Shown here: positions 46,237 to 53,658 of the stretch, one piece after another
Layout of the letters: each line of letters starts with the position of its first letter
Numbering within the stretch: position 1 is the first letter of the stretch
Origin: Pseudonocardia sp. SCN 73-27
Lineage (GTDB): Bacteria > Actinomycetota > Actinomycetes > Mycobacteriales > Pseudonocardiaceae
Direction of reading: 5' to 3'
DNA length: 64,000 nt
Assembly: GCA_001725415.1 (NCBI GenBank)
Contig: MEGH01000038.1
Span: 57,162 to 121,161 of the forward strand
Notes under the pieces: generated by a model
Told to the model about the DNA's origin: nothing
Database searches by the model: none
What the model saw: only the letters and a program-made list of their open reading frames with translations
Position numbers and translations under genes: made by a program

Positions 46237-46286
46237 GCGCAACCTCACGGTCGGTTCCGGGCCGCGTGGCGACAGTGAGGTTGCGC
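46237..46286. repeat. Second palindrome family, copy 1
   Basis: GCGCAACCTCAC and GTGAGGTTGCGC (12-bp perfect arms) surround a 26-base centre beginning GGTCG, between convergent genes. The same arm sequence recurs at 58549. Confidence 0.85.
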
Positions 46287-46288
46287 GG

Positions 46289-47434
46289 TCAGCTCTCCGG
46301 GCCTGCGACCAGGAGCGGGACGAGCTGCTCGGCGCTGGTCAGGGAGCCGTGCTGGCCGACCAGCTTCGCGAGCTTGGGTTCGGCCTGGCTGCGCACCAGG
46401 GCGGTGCCGCCGCGCATCGCGGCGACGACGTCGCCGATCCGCCCGGCGACGTGCGGTCCCAGCGGCCCGAACCAGCCGGCGGCGACGGCCTCGTCACGGG
46501 TGACGACCCAGGCGTCGCCGCCCAGCACGTCCTGCCACGTCGCGAGGACGTCGGCCGCGGCGCCGGGCGCCGTGTAGACGTGCCTCGCCCGGGCGTCGCC
46601 ACCCAGCAGCGTGACCCCGGCCTGCAGGGTCTCGTCGGTGTCGAAGTCGGGGGCGCGGTCGACGGTGACCATCCCGTGGTCCCCGGTGACGACGAGGAGG
46701 GCGTCGGGCGGGAGGGCGGCGGCGATCGTCGACACCAGGAGGTCGATCTGGCGCAGCTGCAGCCGCCAGGGGAGCGTGCCGGGGCCGTGGACGTGGCCGA
46801 GGGTGTCGAGGTCGGAGTGGTAGCCGTAGCAGAGGCGCCGCCCGGGGCCGGTGAGGGCGGCGTCGATCTCGGCGGCGAGGTCGCCCAGCGCGAGCACCCC
46901 GCGGAACGTTCCGCCGCGCAGGGCGGCCCGGGTGAGGCCCGACTCCCGTTGGAACGCAGGGGCCACGGCGGTGACGACGACCCCGTCGGCGGCGGCCCGC
47001 TGCAGCGCGGTGTCCGACGGCTGCACGACCTCGGGGACGTGGGCGTCGCGCTGGTCGACGTGCTTGCCGTCGCGGGCGCGGGTCCAGCGCAGGACGTCGA
47101 GGAGGGCCTGGTCGCCGGGGTCGAAGGAGAGGCCGACGAGTCCGTGGCCGCCGGGCGGCAGGCCGGTGCCGAGTGACGCGAGGCTGATCGGGGTCGTCGA
47201 CGGGAACCCGACGGTCAGCGGCCCGGCGTCGGGCATCGCGGAGAGGAAGGGGGCGTCGGCGGCGTGGGTGCGCAGCAGCTCGGTGCCGAGCCCGTCGACG
47301 AGAAGGACGCAGGCGGCGCGGACCGGCGGCATCGGGATCGGCGCAGGGCCGGGAACACCGAGTGCGGCGAGGACCGAGGGGAGGACCTCGGCGAGTGAGG
47401 CGGTGCCGTACCGCGGGAGCAGTGGTGCCGTCAC
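46289..47434 (-). CDS. Alkaline phosphatase superfamily (nucleotide pyrophosphatase/phosphodiesterase-type) enzyme
   Basis: The 381-residue hydrolase has the superfamily metal sites: CVLLVDGLGTELLR at the N-terminus, the nucleophile Thr in FPSTTPISLASLGTG, CYGYHSDLDTLGHVHGP, and VTGDHGMVTVDRAP. It probably cleaves a phosphodiester or phosphonate; the substrate is unknown. No signal peptide is apparent with the GTG at 47434 (VTAPLLPRYGTASLAE); a longer in-frame start upstream would overlap the divergent promoter. It is divergent from the MHS transporter operon. Confidence 0.88.
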   Translation of the reverse strand: MTAPLLPRYGTASLAEVLPSVLAALGVPGPAPIPMPPVRAACVLLVDGLGTELLRTHAADAPFLSAMPDAGPLTVGFPSTTPISLASLGTGLPPGGHGLVGLSFDPGDQALLDVLRWTRARDGKHVDQRDAHVPEVVQPSDTALQRAAADGVVVTAVAPAFQRESGLTRAALRGGTFRGVLALGDLAAEIDAALTGPGRRLCYGYHSDLDTLGHVHGPGTLPWRLQLRQIDLLVSTIAAALPPDALLVVTGDHGMVTVDRAPDFDTDETLQAGVTLLGGDARARHVYTAPGAAADVLATWQDVLGGDAWVVTRDEAVAAGWFGPLGPHVAGRIGDVVAAMRGGTALVRSQAEPKLAKLVGQHGSLTSAEQLVPLLVAGPES

Positions 47435-47467
47435 ACGTGCAGCCTGCCATCCGTGACGGGTGTCGTC

Positions 47468-47535
47468 TTGACACCGCGGTGCAGGCCACTGACACTCGGG
47501 CGACACTGAGTGGAAGTGATTCCCGCTGAGTGGAA
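47468..47535 (+). promoter_or_regulatory. Promoter and direct-repeat operator of the 47.6-50.5 kb operon
   Basis: TTGACA at 47468-47473 is a good -35 box. Two copies of CTGAGTGGAA (47506-47515 and 47526-47535) are spaced exactly 20 bases apart, on one face of the helix. They lie just upstream of the transporter gene and are candidates for the IclR regulator encoded at 50629. Confidence 0.5.
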
Positions 47536-47580
47536 ACTGCCCGGGCGGTCGACGATGTCGGCCCGGACCTCAGGAGCACC

Positions 47581-48945
47581 ATGAGCGACACCGCCGGAAC
47601 ACCCGCGGCGGCCGACGCCGCCGAGACCCGTGTGCGCGGTCCGCTGCGCCGCGTCCTGGTCTCGAGCTTCGTCGGCTCGGCGATCGAGTGGTATGACTTC
47701 ATCCTCTACGGAACCGTTGCGGCGCTTGTGTTCCCGGCGCTGTTCTTCCCGAACTCCAGCGACACCGCGGCCACGCTGCAGTCGCTGTCGACGTTCGCGG
47801 TCGGCTTCATCGCCCGGCCCATCGGCGGCATCGTCGCCGGGTGGATGGGCGACCGGATCGGCCGCAAGAAGGCCCTGGTCATGACGTTGCTGACCGGTGG
47901 CATCGCGACGTTCCTCATCGGTTTCGTCCCCACCTACGAGACGATCGGGGCCGCGGCGCCGCTGCTGCTGGTCGTGCTGCGGCTGCTGCAGGGCTTCGGC
48001 GTCGGCGGCGAGTGGGGCTCGGCCGTCCTGATGGCCACCGAGCACTCGCCGGTCGACCGTCGCGGCCGCTCCGGCGGCTGGGCCCAGCTCGGCGTCCCCG
48101 CGGGCCTCACGCTGTCGACGCTGGTCCTGCTCGTGACCCGGGCGTCGATGTCGGACCAGGCGTTCTCCGACTGGGGCTGGCGCGTCCCGTTCTGGATCTC
48201 GGCGCCGCTGATCGTCGTCGGCCTGTTCATCCGGCTCAAGGTGGGCGAGACGCCCACGTTCACCGAGATGGCCCGCACCGGGCAGCGCGTGCGCAACCCG
48301 CTGTGGCAGGTCATCCGCCGCCAGCCCGGCCCGATCCTGCTGACGACGGGCCTGCGCGTCTCCGACAACATCGGCTTCTTCATCCCCTGCACGTTCGCGA
48401 TCGCGTACGCGAAGAAGCCGCTGGGCTACTCGAACCTGTCGATGGAGATCGCCCTGCTGGTGACGGGCATCGGCGGGCTGATCACGGTGCCGCTGTTCGC
48501 GCGCTGGTCCGACACGGTGGGGCGAAGGTCGCTCTACCTGTACGGGTCGTTGTTCTGCGCGGTGTGGGCATTCCCGTTCTTCTGGCTGCTCGACTCGAAG
48601 GTCCCGGTCCTGGCGATCATCGCGATCTTCGTGTTCTTCAATGTCGGCCACAGCATGCTCTACGGCCCGCAGGCCGCCTGGTTCATGGAGCTGTTCGACC
48701 CCGACGTCCGCGCCAGCGGGGTCAACCTCGGCTCCCAGCTGTCGGGCGTCATCGCCGGCGGCCTCACCCCGCTCATCGCGACGGCACTGGTCGCCGCGTC
48801 CGGCGGCTCGTCGACGCTCGTCGCCGTCTACACCGCCGTCACCTGCCTGATCAGCGTCGCGTGCGCCTACTGGACGCGCGAGACGCTGCCCTCCCGCGCG
48901 GCCGGCACCGTCCGCGCGACCGACCGAGGAGCACGTGTTGTCTAA
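47581..48945 (+). CDS. MFS transporter, metabolite:H+ symporter (MHS) family
   Basis: The 454-residue symporter has 12 membrane segments and MHS-family signatures: SSFVGSAIEWYDFILYGTVA at the first segment, RPIGGIVAGWMGDRIGRKKAL, LRLLQGFGVGGEWGSAVLMA. Relatives import shikimate, ketoglutarate, proline/betaine or citrate-like acids. ATG 47581 is preceded by CAGGAGCACC. It leads an operon with a PEP-mutase/isocitrate-lyase family enzyme (11-base overlap) and an enoyl-CoA hydratase, so it probably imports the organic acid these degrade. Confidence 0.93.
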   Translation: MSDTAGTPAAADAAETRVRGPLRRVLVSSFVGSAIEWYDFILYGTVAALVFPALFFPNSSDTAATLQSLSTFAVGFIARPIGGIVAGWMGDRIGRKKALVMTLLTGGIATFLIGFVPTYETIGAAAPLLLVVLRLLQGFGVGGEWGSAVLMATEHSPVDRRGRSGGWAQLGVPAGLTLSTLVLLVTRASMSDQAFSDWGWRVPFWISAPLIVVGLFIRLKVGETPTFTEMARTGQRVRNPLWQVIRRQPGPILLTTGLRVSDNIGFFIPCTFAIAYAKKPLGYSNLSMEIALLVTGIGGLITVPLFARWSDTVGRRSLYLYGSLFCAVWAFPFFWLLDSKVPVLAIIAIFVFFNVGHSMLYGPQAAWFMELFDPDVRASGVNLGSQLSGVIAGGLTPLIATALVAASGGSSTLVAVYTAVTCLISVACAYWTRETLPSRAAGTVRATDRGARVV

Positions 48946-49783
48946 GTGGTTGTCCGACCGTCTCGCCCGTCCCGAGCTGCTGATCGCACCCGGTGCCTAC
49001 GACGCCTTCACCGCGAAGCTGGTGTCGTGCAGTGGCTCCGAGGTCGTCTACTGCGGCGGCTTCGCGACGACGGCGTCCGGCTACGGGCTGCCCGACGTCG
49101 GGCTTCTCGGCATGGCGGAGACGACGGGGATGTACCGGCGGATCGCCGCGGTCGTCGAGACGCCGCTGATCGTCGACGGGGACACCGGGTACGGCGGACC
49201 GCTCAACGCCGCGCGCACCGTCCAGGAGCTGGGGCGCATCGGCGTCGCCGGCGTGCACATCGAGGACCAGCAGGACCCGAAGCGCTGCGGGCACGTCGAC
49301 GGCAAGCGGGTGCTCTCGCCCGACGACGCCGCCGCCCGGGTGCGTGCCGCCGCTGACGCCTCGGCCGGTGGTGGCCCCGCGATCATCGCCCGCACCGACG
49401 CGCTGGCCCCGGAGGGGATGGCGTCCGTCGTCGACAGGCTGGGCCGCTACGCGGAGGCCGGTGCCGACGCGATCTTCGTCGACGCCGTCCGGAACCTCGA
49501 CGAGTTGCGGGAGGTCCGGGCCGCGACGACGCTGCCGCTCGTGTTCAACGCCGCGCGCACCGGCGTCGGCCCGACCCTGACGGCGGCGGAGCTGTCGGAG
49601 GTCGGCGTCGACATGGTGCTGTACCCGATCGAGCTGATGATGGCCGCGATGGACGCGAGCCGCCGCATGCTCGGCGAGCTGCTCGCCGGCAACGCCCCCG
49701 ACGTCCCGGTGAGCTTCGCCGACCTCAACGACCTGCTCGAGCTGCCCGAGTACGTCGCCCGCGACCGGAAGTACCGCGGATGA
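48935..49783 (+). CDS. Isocitrate lyase/PEP mutase superfamily enzyme
   Basis: The 282-residue TIM-barrel enzyme belongs to the family of methylisocitrate lyases, oxaloacetate decarboxylases and carboxyphosphonoenolpyruvate mutases. Visible are PGAYDAFTAKLV, the Mg-binding DGDTGYGG, and the catalytic loop EDQQDPKRCGHVDGK with the Cys (KRCGH) typical of C-C lyases, then ARTDALA. It likely splits or decarboxylates a 2-hydroxy or 2-oxo acid. GTG 48935 with GAGGAG upstream. Its stop overlaps the next start (ATGA). The exact substrate is not deducible. Confidence 0.9.
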   Translation: MLSKWLSDRLARPELLIAPGAYDAFTAKLVSCSGSEVVYCGGFATTASGYGLPDVGLLGMAETTGMYRRIAAVVETPLIVDGDTGYGGPLNAARTVQELGRIGVAGVHIEDQQDPKRCGHVDGKRVLSPDDAAARVRAAADASAGGGPAIIARTDALAPEGMASVVDRLGRYAEAGADAIFVDAVRNLDELREVRAATTLPLVFNAARTGVGPTLTAAELSEVGVDMVLYPIELMMAAMDASRRMLGELLAGNAPDVPVSFADLNDLLELPEYVARDRKYRG

Positions 49784-50532
49784 CCCCGGTCTCTCTTTCG
49801 GCGACCGGTGGAGTCGCGACGCTGCTCGTCGACCGCAGGCCCTCGGAGACCTGGGACCTGGCGACGATCTCGGCGCTCGCCTCCGGCCTCGGGGACGCGG
49901 AACGGCAGGGCGCGCGCGTCGCCGTCCTCGCCGCGGCCGGCGACGTCTTCTGCGCCGGCGGCGAGATCGGCGGCCCCGCGGCAGGTGTGTCGGTCGCCGA
50001 GCACCGGGCGCGCTACGCCGACGCCTTCGTGGAGCTCGACCGGGCGCTGCGCACGTCGGCGGTGCCGGTCGTCGCGAAGGTGCGAGGACCGGCCAACGCG
50101 GGCGGGTTGGGCGTCGTCGCCATGTGCGACGTCGTCGTGGCCGGGTCCACCGCGAGCTTCGCGACGCCCGAGGTCCGCGGCGGCATGTTCCCGCTGATCG
50201 CGATGGGCATGCTGCACCCGCACCTGAGCCCGCGGCGGGCGTTCTCCCTCTTCTACGGTGGGGAGCCGCTCGGCCCCGCGGAGGCCGTCGCCGCCGGGCT
50301 CGCCACGGAGGCAGTCGACGACGCCGACCTCGACGACGCCGTCGCCCGCTGGTGCGACCGGCTGCTCGCGGCCGACCCGCGGGCCGTCGCGATCGGCCGC
50401 CGCGCCTACTGGGCGATGGCCGACGCCGCGCCCGGCGACCGCGCCGCGATCGGCGGCAAGGCATTGCGCGAGCTGATCTCCACCTCCGACGCGACTCCGG
50501 ACCAGAGCTACATGCAGCGCGCGCTGGAGTGA
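49780..50532 (+). CDS. Enoyl-CoA hydratase/isomerase family protein
   Basis: The 250-residue crotonase-fold protein has oxyanion-hole segments FCAGGEIG and GPANAGGLGVVAMCDVVVAG, followed by FATPEVRGGMFPLIAMGML. In classic hydratases two Glu residues act as acid/base; here Glu is seen in the TPEVRGGMFP segment, but the earlier one is not obvious, so isomerase or lyase activity is also possible. It is coupled to the PEP-mutase family gene and ends the operon. A 40-bp palindrome follows 35 bases after the stop. Confidence 0.9.
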   Translation: MTPVSLSATGGVATLLVDRRPSETWDLATISALASGLGDAERQGARVAVLAAAGDVFCAGGEIGGPAAGVSVAEHRARYADAFVELDRALRTSAVPVVAKVRGPANAGGLGVVAMCDVVVAGSTASFATPEVRGGMFPLIAMGMLHPHLSPRRAFSLFYGGEPLGPAEAVAAGLATEAVDDADLDDAVARWCDRLLAADPRAVAIGRRAYWAMADAAPGDRAAIGGKALRELISTSDATPDQSYMQRALE

Positions 50533-50567
50533 CCCTGTGCGCGGAAGGCGTGCCCATGACCGACCTC

Positions 50568-50607
50568 GTGAGTGGCGTTATCGGCCATAGCCGGTAACGC
50601 CACTCAC
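50568..50607. repeat. 40-bp palindromic element, copy 8
   Basis: Arms GTGAGTGGCGTTATCGGCCA and TAGCCGGTAACGCCACTCAC have two transition mismatches. It lies between tandem operons, 21 bases before the IclR start. Confidence 0.88.
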
Positions 50608-50628
50608 GGGGCGGCAGAATGGCCGGTG

Positions 50629-51426
50629 ATGACCCAGACCTCCCGACCCGGGGCCGCGCGCTCCGGGGAGTCGCTCGGCACCGTCGCCCGGGCGATCGAG
50701 ATCATCCGGACGGTCGCCGACAGCCCGCGCCCGCTCTCCCTCACCGAGCTGTCGACGACGCTCGGCCTGCCCACCAGCACCGTCCACCGGCTGACGCGGC
50801 TGCTCGAACCGCAGGGCATGGTCCGCTACGACGCCGAGACCCGGCTCTACCACCCGGGCGAGGAGCTGCTGCGGCTCGGATTCCTGCTGTCGTCGCGGTG
50901 GAGCGTCGAGGAGCTGGCGCGCCCCACGTTGCAGCGGGTCGTCGCGGCCTGCGACGAGACCTGCCAGCTCTCGCGCTACCTGCCCGAACAGCGCTCGATG
51001 ATGTTCGTCGAGCAGGTGCGGTGCAGTCATCCGCTGGCGTTCACGCTGCCGCTGTTCCAGCCGCAGCCGCTGCTGTGGGGCTCGTCGGGGCGGGTGATCA
51101 TGGCGCACCTGCCGCCGGCCGAGGTGGAGGCGGTGCTCGCGGCGGCGGAGGCGTCGCCGGTGGCGGGGTTCGCGCCGCCGTCGGCGGAGAAGCTGAACGA
51201 GGACCTCGACCGCATCCGTGAGCGCGGCTGGGACCGCACCGACGGGGAGAAGCTCGCGCACGCCGTCGGGTTCGCGGCGCCGGTGTTCGACGCGCACGGC
51301 ATCCACGGGTCGGTGGCGACCCCGGTCCCGACGGCGCGCTACTCGCCGGAGGATCACGACCGGTTCGTCGAGCTGATCGTGACCGCGGGCCAGGAGCTGT
51401 CGCGGCTGCTGGGCCATCAGGGATGA
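50629..51426 (+). CDS. IclR family transcriptional regulator
   Basis: The 265-residue regulator has an N-terminal winged helix (ARAIEIIRTVADSPRPLSLT, TELSTTLGLPTSTVHRLTRLLEPQGM) and a C-terminal IclR effector domain (PLLWGSSGRVIMAHLPPAEV, AVGFAAPVFDAHGIHGSVAT). The ligand is unknown. Start ATG 50629 (MTQTSRPG). Its stop overlaps the mftF start (ATGA), so it is cotranscribed with a mycofactocin glycosyltransferase. It also lies just downstream of the organic-acid operon and may control it through the CTGAGTGGAA repeats. Confidence 0.93.
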   Translation: MTQTSRPGAARSGESLGTVARAIEIIRTVADSPRPLSLTELSTTLGLPTSTVHRLTRLLEPQGMVRYDAETRLYHPGEELLRLGFLLSSRWSVEELARPTLQRVVAACDETCQLSRYLPEQRSMMFVEQVRCSHPLAFTLPLFQPQPLLWGSSGRVIMAHLPPAEVEAVLAAAEASPVAGFAPPSAEKLNEDLDRIRERGWDRTDGEKLAHAVGFAAPVFDAHGIHGSVATPVPTARYSPEDHDRFVELIVTAGQELSRLLGHQG

Positions 51427-52859
51427 CGGGCCCGGCCGACACCCGGCTCCCCGACGGGTTCCGGGTCGTCCTCGACCGGCGGACCCGGATTCTCGACGGC
51501 GGTGCCGCGCTGCTGGGCGGGGCGCCGCCGCGACTGGTGCATCTCACCGCCAAGGCCCGTTCCCTGATGAGGGACAACGGGATCGTCGTTGCCGACCCGG
51601 CCTCGCGCGCGCTCGCGCGGCGGTTGCTCGACGGGGGACTGGCCCAGCCCGCCCCTCCCGCCGCGGCCCTGGAGCGCCCGGCTGCGAAGGACGTCACCGT
51701 CGTCGTCCCGGTGAAGGACCGCACGGCCGGGCTGGTCCGGCTGCTCGCAGCGCTGCCCGCCGACCTGGGCGGGATCGTCGTCGTCGACGACGGATCGGCC
51801 GTCCCGGTCGCCGTCACCCACGACCGCCCGGTCACGGTGCTGCGCCACGAGCGCGCGAAGGGCCCGGCCGCCGCCCGCAACGCCGGGCTCGCCGCCGCCA
51901 CGACCGACCTGGTCGCCTTCCTGGACTCCGACGTCGTCCCGCGTCCCGGCTGGCTCGAGCCGCTGCTCGACCGCTTCGCCGACCCCGCCGTCGGGCTCGC
52001 GGCCCCGCGGATCGTCGCGCTCGAGGCCGGTACGACGTGGGTGAGCCGCTACGAGGCCGTCCGGTCGTCGTTGGACCTCGGGCTCGACGCGGCGCCCGTC
52101 GTCCCGCGCTCGCGGGTCGCCTACGTGCCCAGTGCCGCGCTACTGGTGCGCCGCGACGCCGTCGGCACCGGGTTCGACGAGGCGCTGCACGTCGCCGAGG
52201 ACGTCGACCTCGTGCTGCGGCTGCACGCCCAGGGCTGGCGGCTGCGCTACGAGCCGGCGTCCCACGTCGCGCACGACCATCGCGTCGACGTCCGGCAGTG
52301 GTTGGGCCGCAAGGCCTTCTACGGGACCGGTGCGGCCCCGCTGGCCCTGCGGCACCAGGGTGCGGTGCCGCCGATGGTGCTCTCGCCGTGGTCGGCGGCG
52401 GTGTGCGCGCTGCTGCTGGTGCAGCGCCGCGGCGCGACGGCGCTCGCCGCGGCGGTCACGGTCGGCGGGGCCGAACGCCTGTCGCGCAAGCTCGGGAAGC
52501 TCGACCGGCCCCGGCTCGCCGCTGCCCGGCTGACGGGGGCGGGGCTGCTCGGCGCGGTCGCGCAGACCGGGTCGGCGCTCACCCGGCACTTCTGGCCGCT
52601 CGCCGTGCTCGCGTGCCTCGTCTCGCGGCGGGCCCGTCGTGCGGTCGCGGTTGCCGCGGTGGCCGAGGGCGTCGTCGACTGGTGGACCCACCGCGCCCAC
52701 GACGCAGGCGGCCCCGGACCGCTCTCCCACATCGCGGCGCACCGGCTCGACGACCTCGGCTACGGAGCCGGGCTGTGGTGGGGTGCGTGGCGGCACCGCA
52801 CGACGGCGCCGCTTCGCCCGACCGGGCCGGGTGGGTCGCGGCCACACCGACAGGGCTAG
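51423..52859 (+). CDS. mftF: Mycofactocin glycosyltransferase MftF
   Basis: MftF decorates premycofactocin with a beta-1,4-glucose chain. The 478-residue protein has the family's N-terminal region (LPDGFRVVLDRRTRILDGGA, then LTAKARSLM), a GT2 domain (VTVVVPVKDRTAGLVRLLAA, KGPAAARNAGLAAATTDLVA, DXD-type FLDSDVVPRPGW, EDVDLVLRLHAQGWRLRYEP) and a hydrophobic C-terminal region for membrane attachment. ATG 51423 overlaps the IclR stop. It is 7.5 kb from mftE, on the same strand, rather than directly beside it. Confidence 0.92.
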   Translation: MTGPADTRLPDGFRVVLDRRTRILDGGAALLGGAPPRLVHLTAKARSLMRDNGIVVADPASRALARRLLDGGLAQPAPPAAALERPAAKDVTVVVPVKDRTAGLVRLLAALPADLGGIVVVDDGSAVPVAVTHDRPVTVLRHERAKGPAAARNAGLAAATTDLVAFLDSDVVPRPGWLEPLLDRFADPAVGLAAPRIVALEAGTTWVSRYEAVRSSLDLGLDAAPVVPRSRVAYVPSAALLVRRDAVGTGFDEALHVAEDVDLVLRLHAQGWRLRYEPASHVAHDHRVDVRQWLGRKAFYGTGAAPLALRHQGAVPPMVLSPWSAAVCALLLVQRRGATALAAAVTVGGAERLSRKLGKLDRPRLAAARLTGAGLLGAVAQTGSALTRHFWPLAVLACLVSRRARRAVAVAAVAEGVVDWWTHRAHDAGGPGPLSHIAAHRLDDLGYGAGLWWGAWRHRTTAPLRPTGPGGSRPHRQG

Positions 52860-53140
52860 TCCGAACGGATGAAGCGGCCGGCGAGACTGCACCGCATGTG
52901 CGTTTCAGGGGGGCCAACCGCTCCGCGGTTGCGGGACCGATGACCCGATCGGGCACGCACACGCCCCGTGACCTGCGTCGACGCCCGCCGAGCGTGTTGC
53001 ACGGGTCGATCATCGGGAGTGTGATGTGTCGACCGCCACACGCGTGCGCGGTGCCCCGCGCGGTCCGCCGCGGCGGGGCGACACCACCCCCGGTAGTCCT
53101 CGCGACACGCCACCGACGTCGCGGTTGAGGAGTGAGACTC
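52860..53140. other. 281-bp intergenic region upstream of molybdenum hydroxylase cluster 2
   Basis: No supported gene. The region upstream of the small subunit ends with TTGAGGAGTGAGACTC, a good ribosome site for ATG 53141. The promoter of cluster 2 must lie here, but I cannot assign boxes with confidence. Confidence 0.5.
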
Positions 53141-53656
53141 ATGGCACAGGTCCGGGTCACGGTCGACGGCGTGAACTACGCCGACGACGTCGAGCCCCGA
53201 ATGTTGTTGGTTCAGTACCTGAGGGAGCGTCTGGGCAAGACCGGGACAGTCGTCGGCTGCGACACGAGCAACTGCGGTGCCTGCACCGTCCACCTGAACG
53301 GGCAGAGCGTGAAGTCCTGCTCCGTCCTGGCGGTCCAGGCCGACGGCGCCGAGGTGCTGACCATCGAGGGGCTCGCCCGCGACGGTGAGCTGCACCCCGT
53401 TCAGAAAGCGTTCAACGAGTGCCACGGACTGCAGTGCGGCTACTGCACCCCCGGCATGATCATGGCGGCCGTCGACCTGCTCGGGGACAACCCCGACCCC
53501 GACGAGACCGAGGTGCGTGAAGGCATCGAGGGCAACCTCTGCCGCTGCACCGGCTACCAGAACATCGTCCGCTCGGTGCAGCGCGCCGCGCAGATGATGA
53601 AGCCCGGCGCGTCGGTCCCGACCGAGTCGCCGGCCCCCGTCGCGGGAGGCAACTGA
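53141..53656 (+). CDS. Molybdenum hydroxylase [2Fe-2S] small subunit, cluster 2
   Basis: The 171-residue iron-sulfur subunit has Cys motifs [20 protein letters not shown] and [27 protein letters not shown], binding two [2Fe-2S] clusters. ATG 53141 is favoured over GTG 53132 because GAGGAG lies 8-9 bases upstream. It is the first gene of an S-L-M-G operon, a different order from cluster 1 (L-S-M). It passes electrons from Mo to FAD. Confidence 0.95.
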   Translation: MAQVRVTVDGVNYADDVEPRMLLVQYLRERLGKTGTVVGCDTSNCGACTVHLNGQSVKSCSVLAVQADGAEVLTIEGLARDGELHPVQKAFNECHGLQCGYCTPGMIMAAVDLLGDNPDPDETEVREGIEGNLCRCTGYQNIVRSVQRAAQMMKPGASVPTESPAPVAGGN

Positions 53657-53658
53657 GC

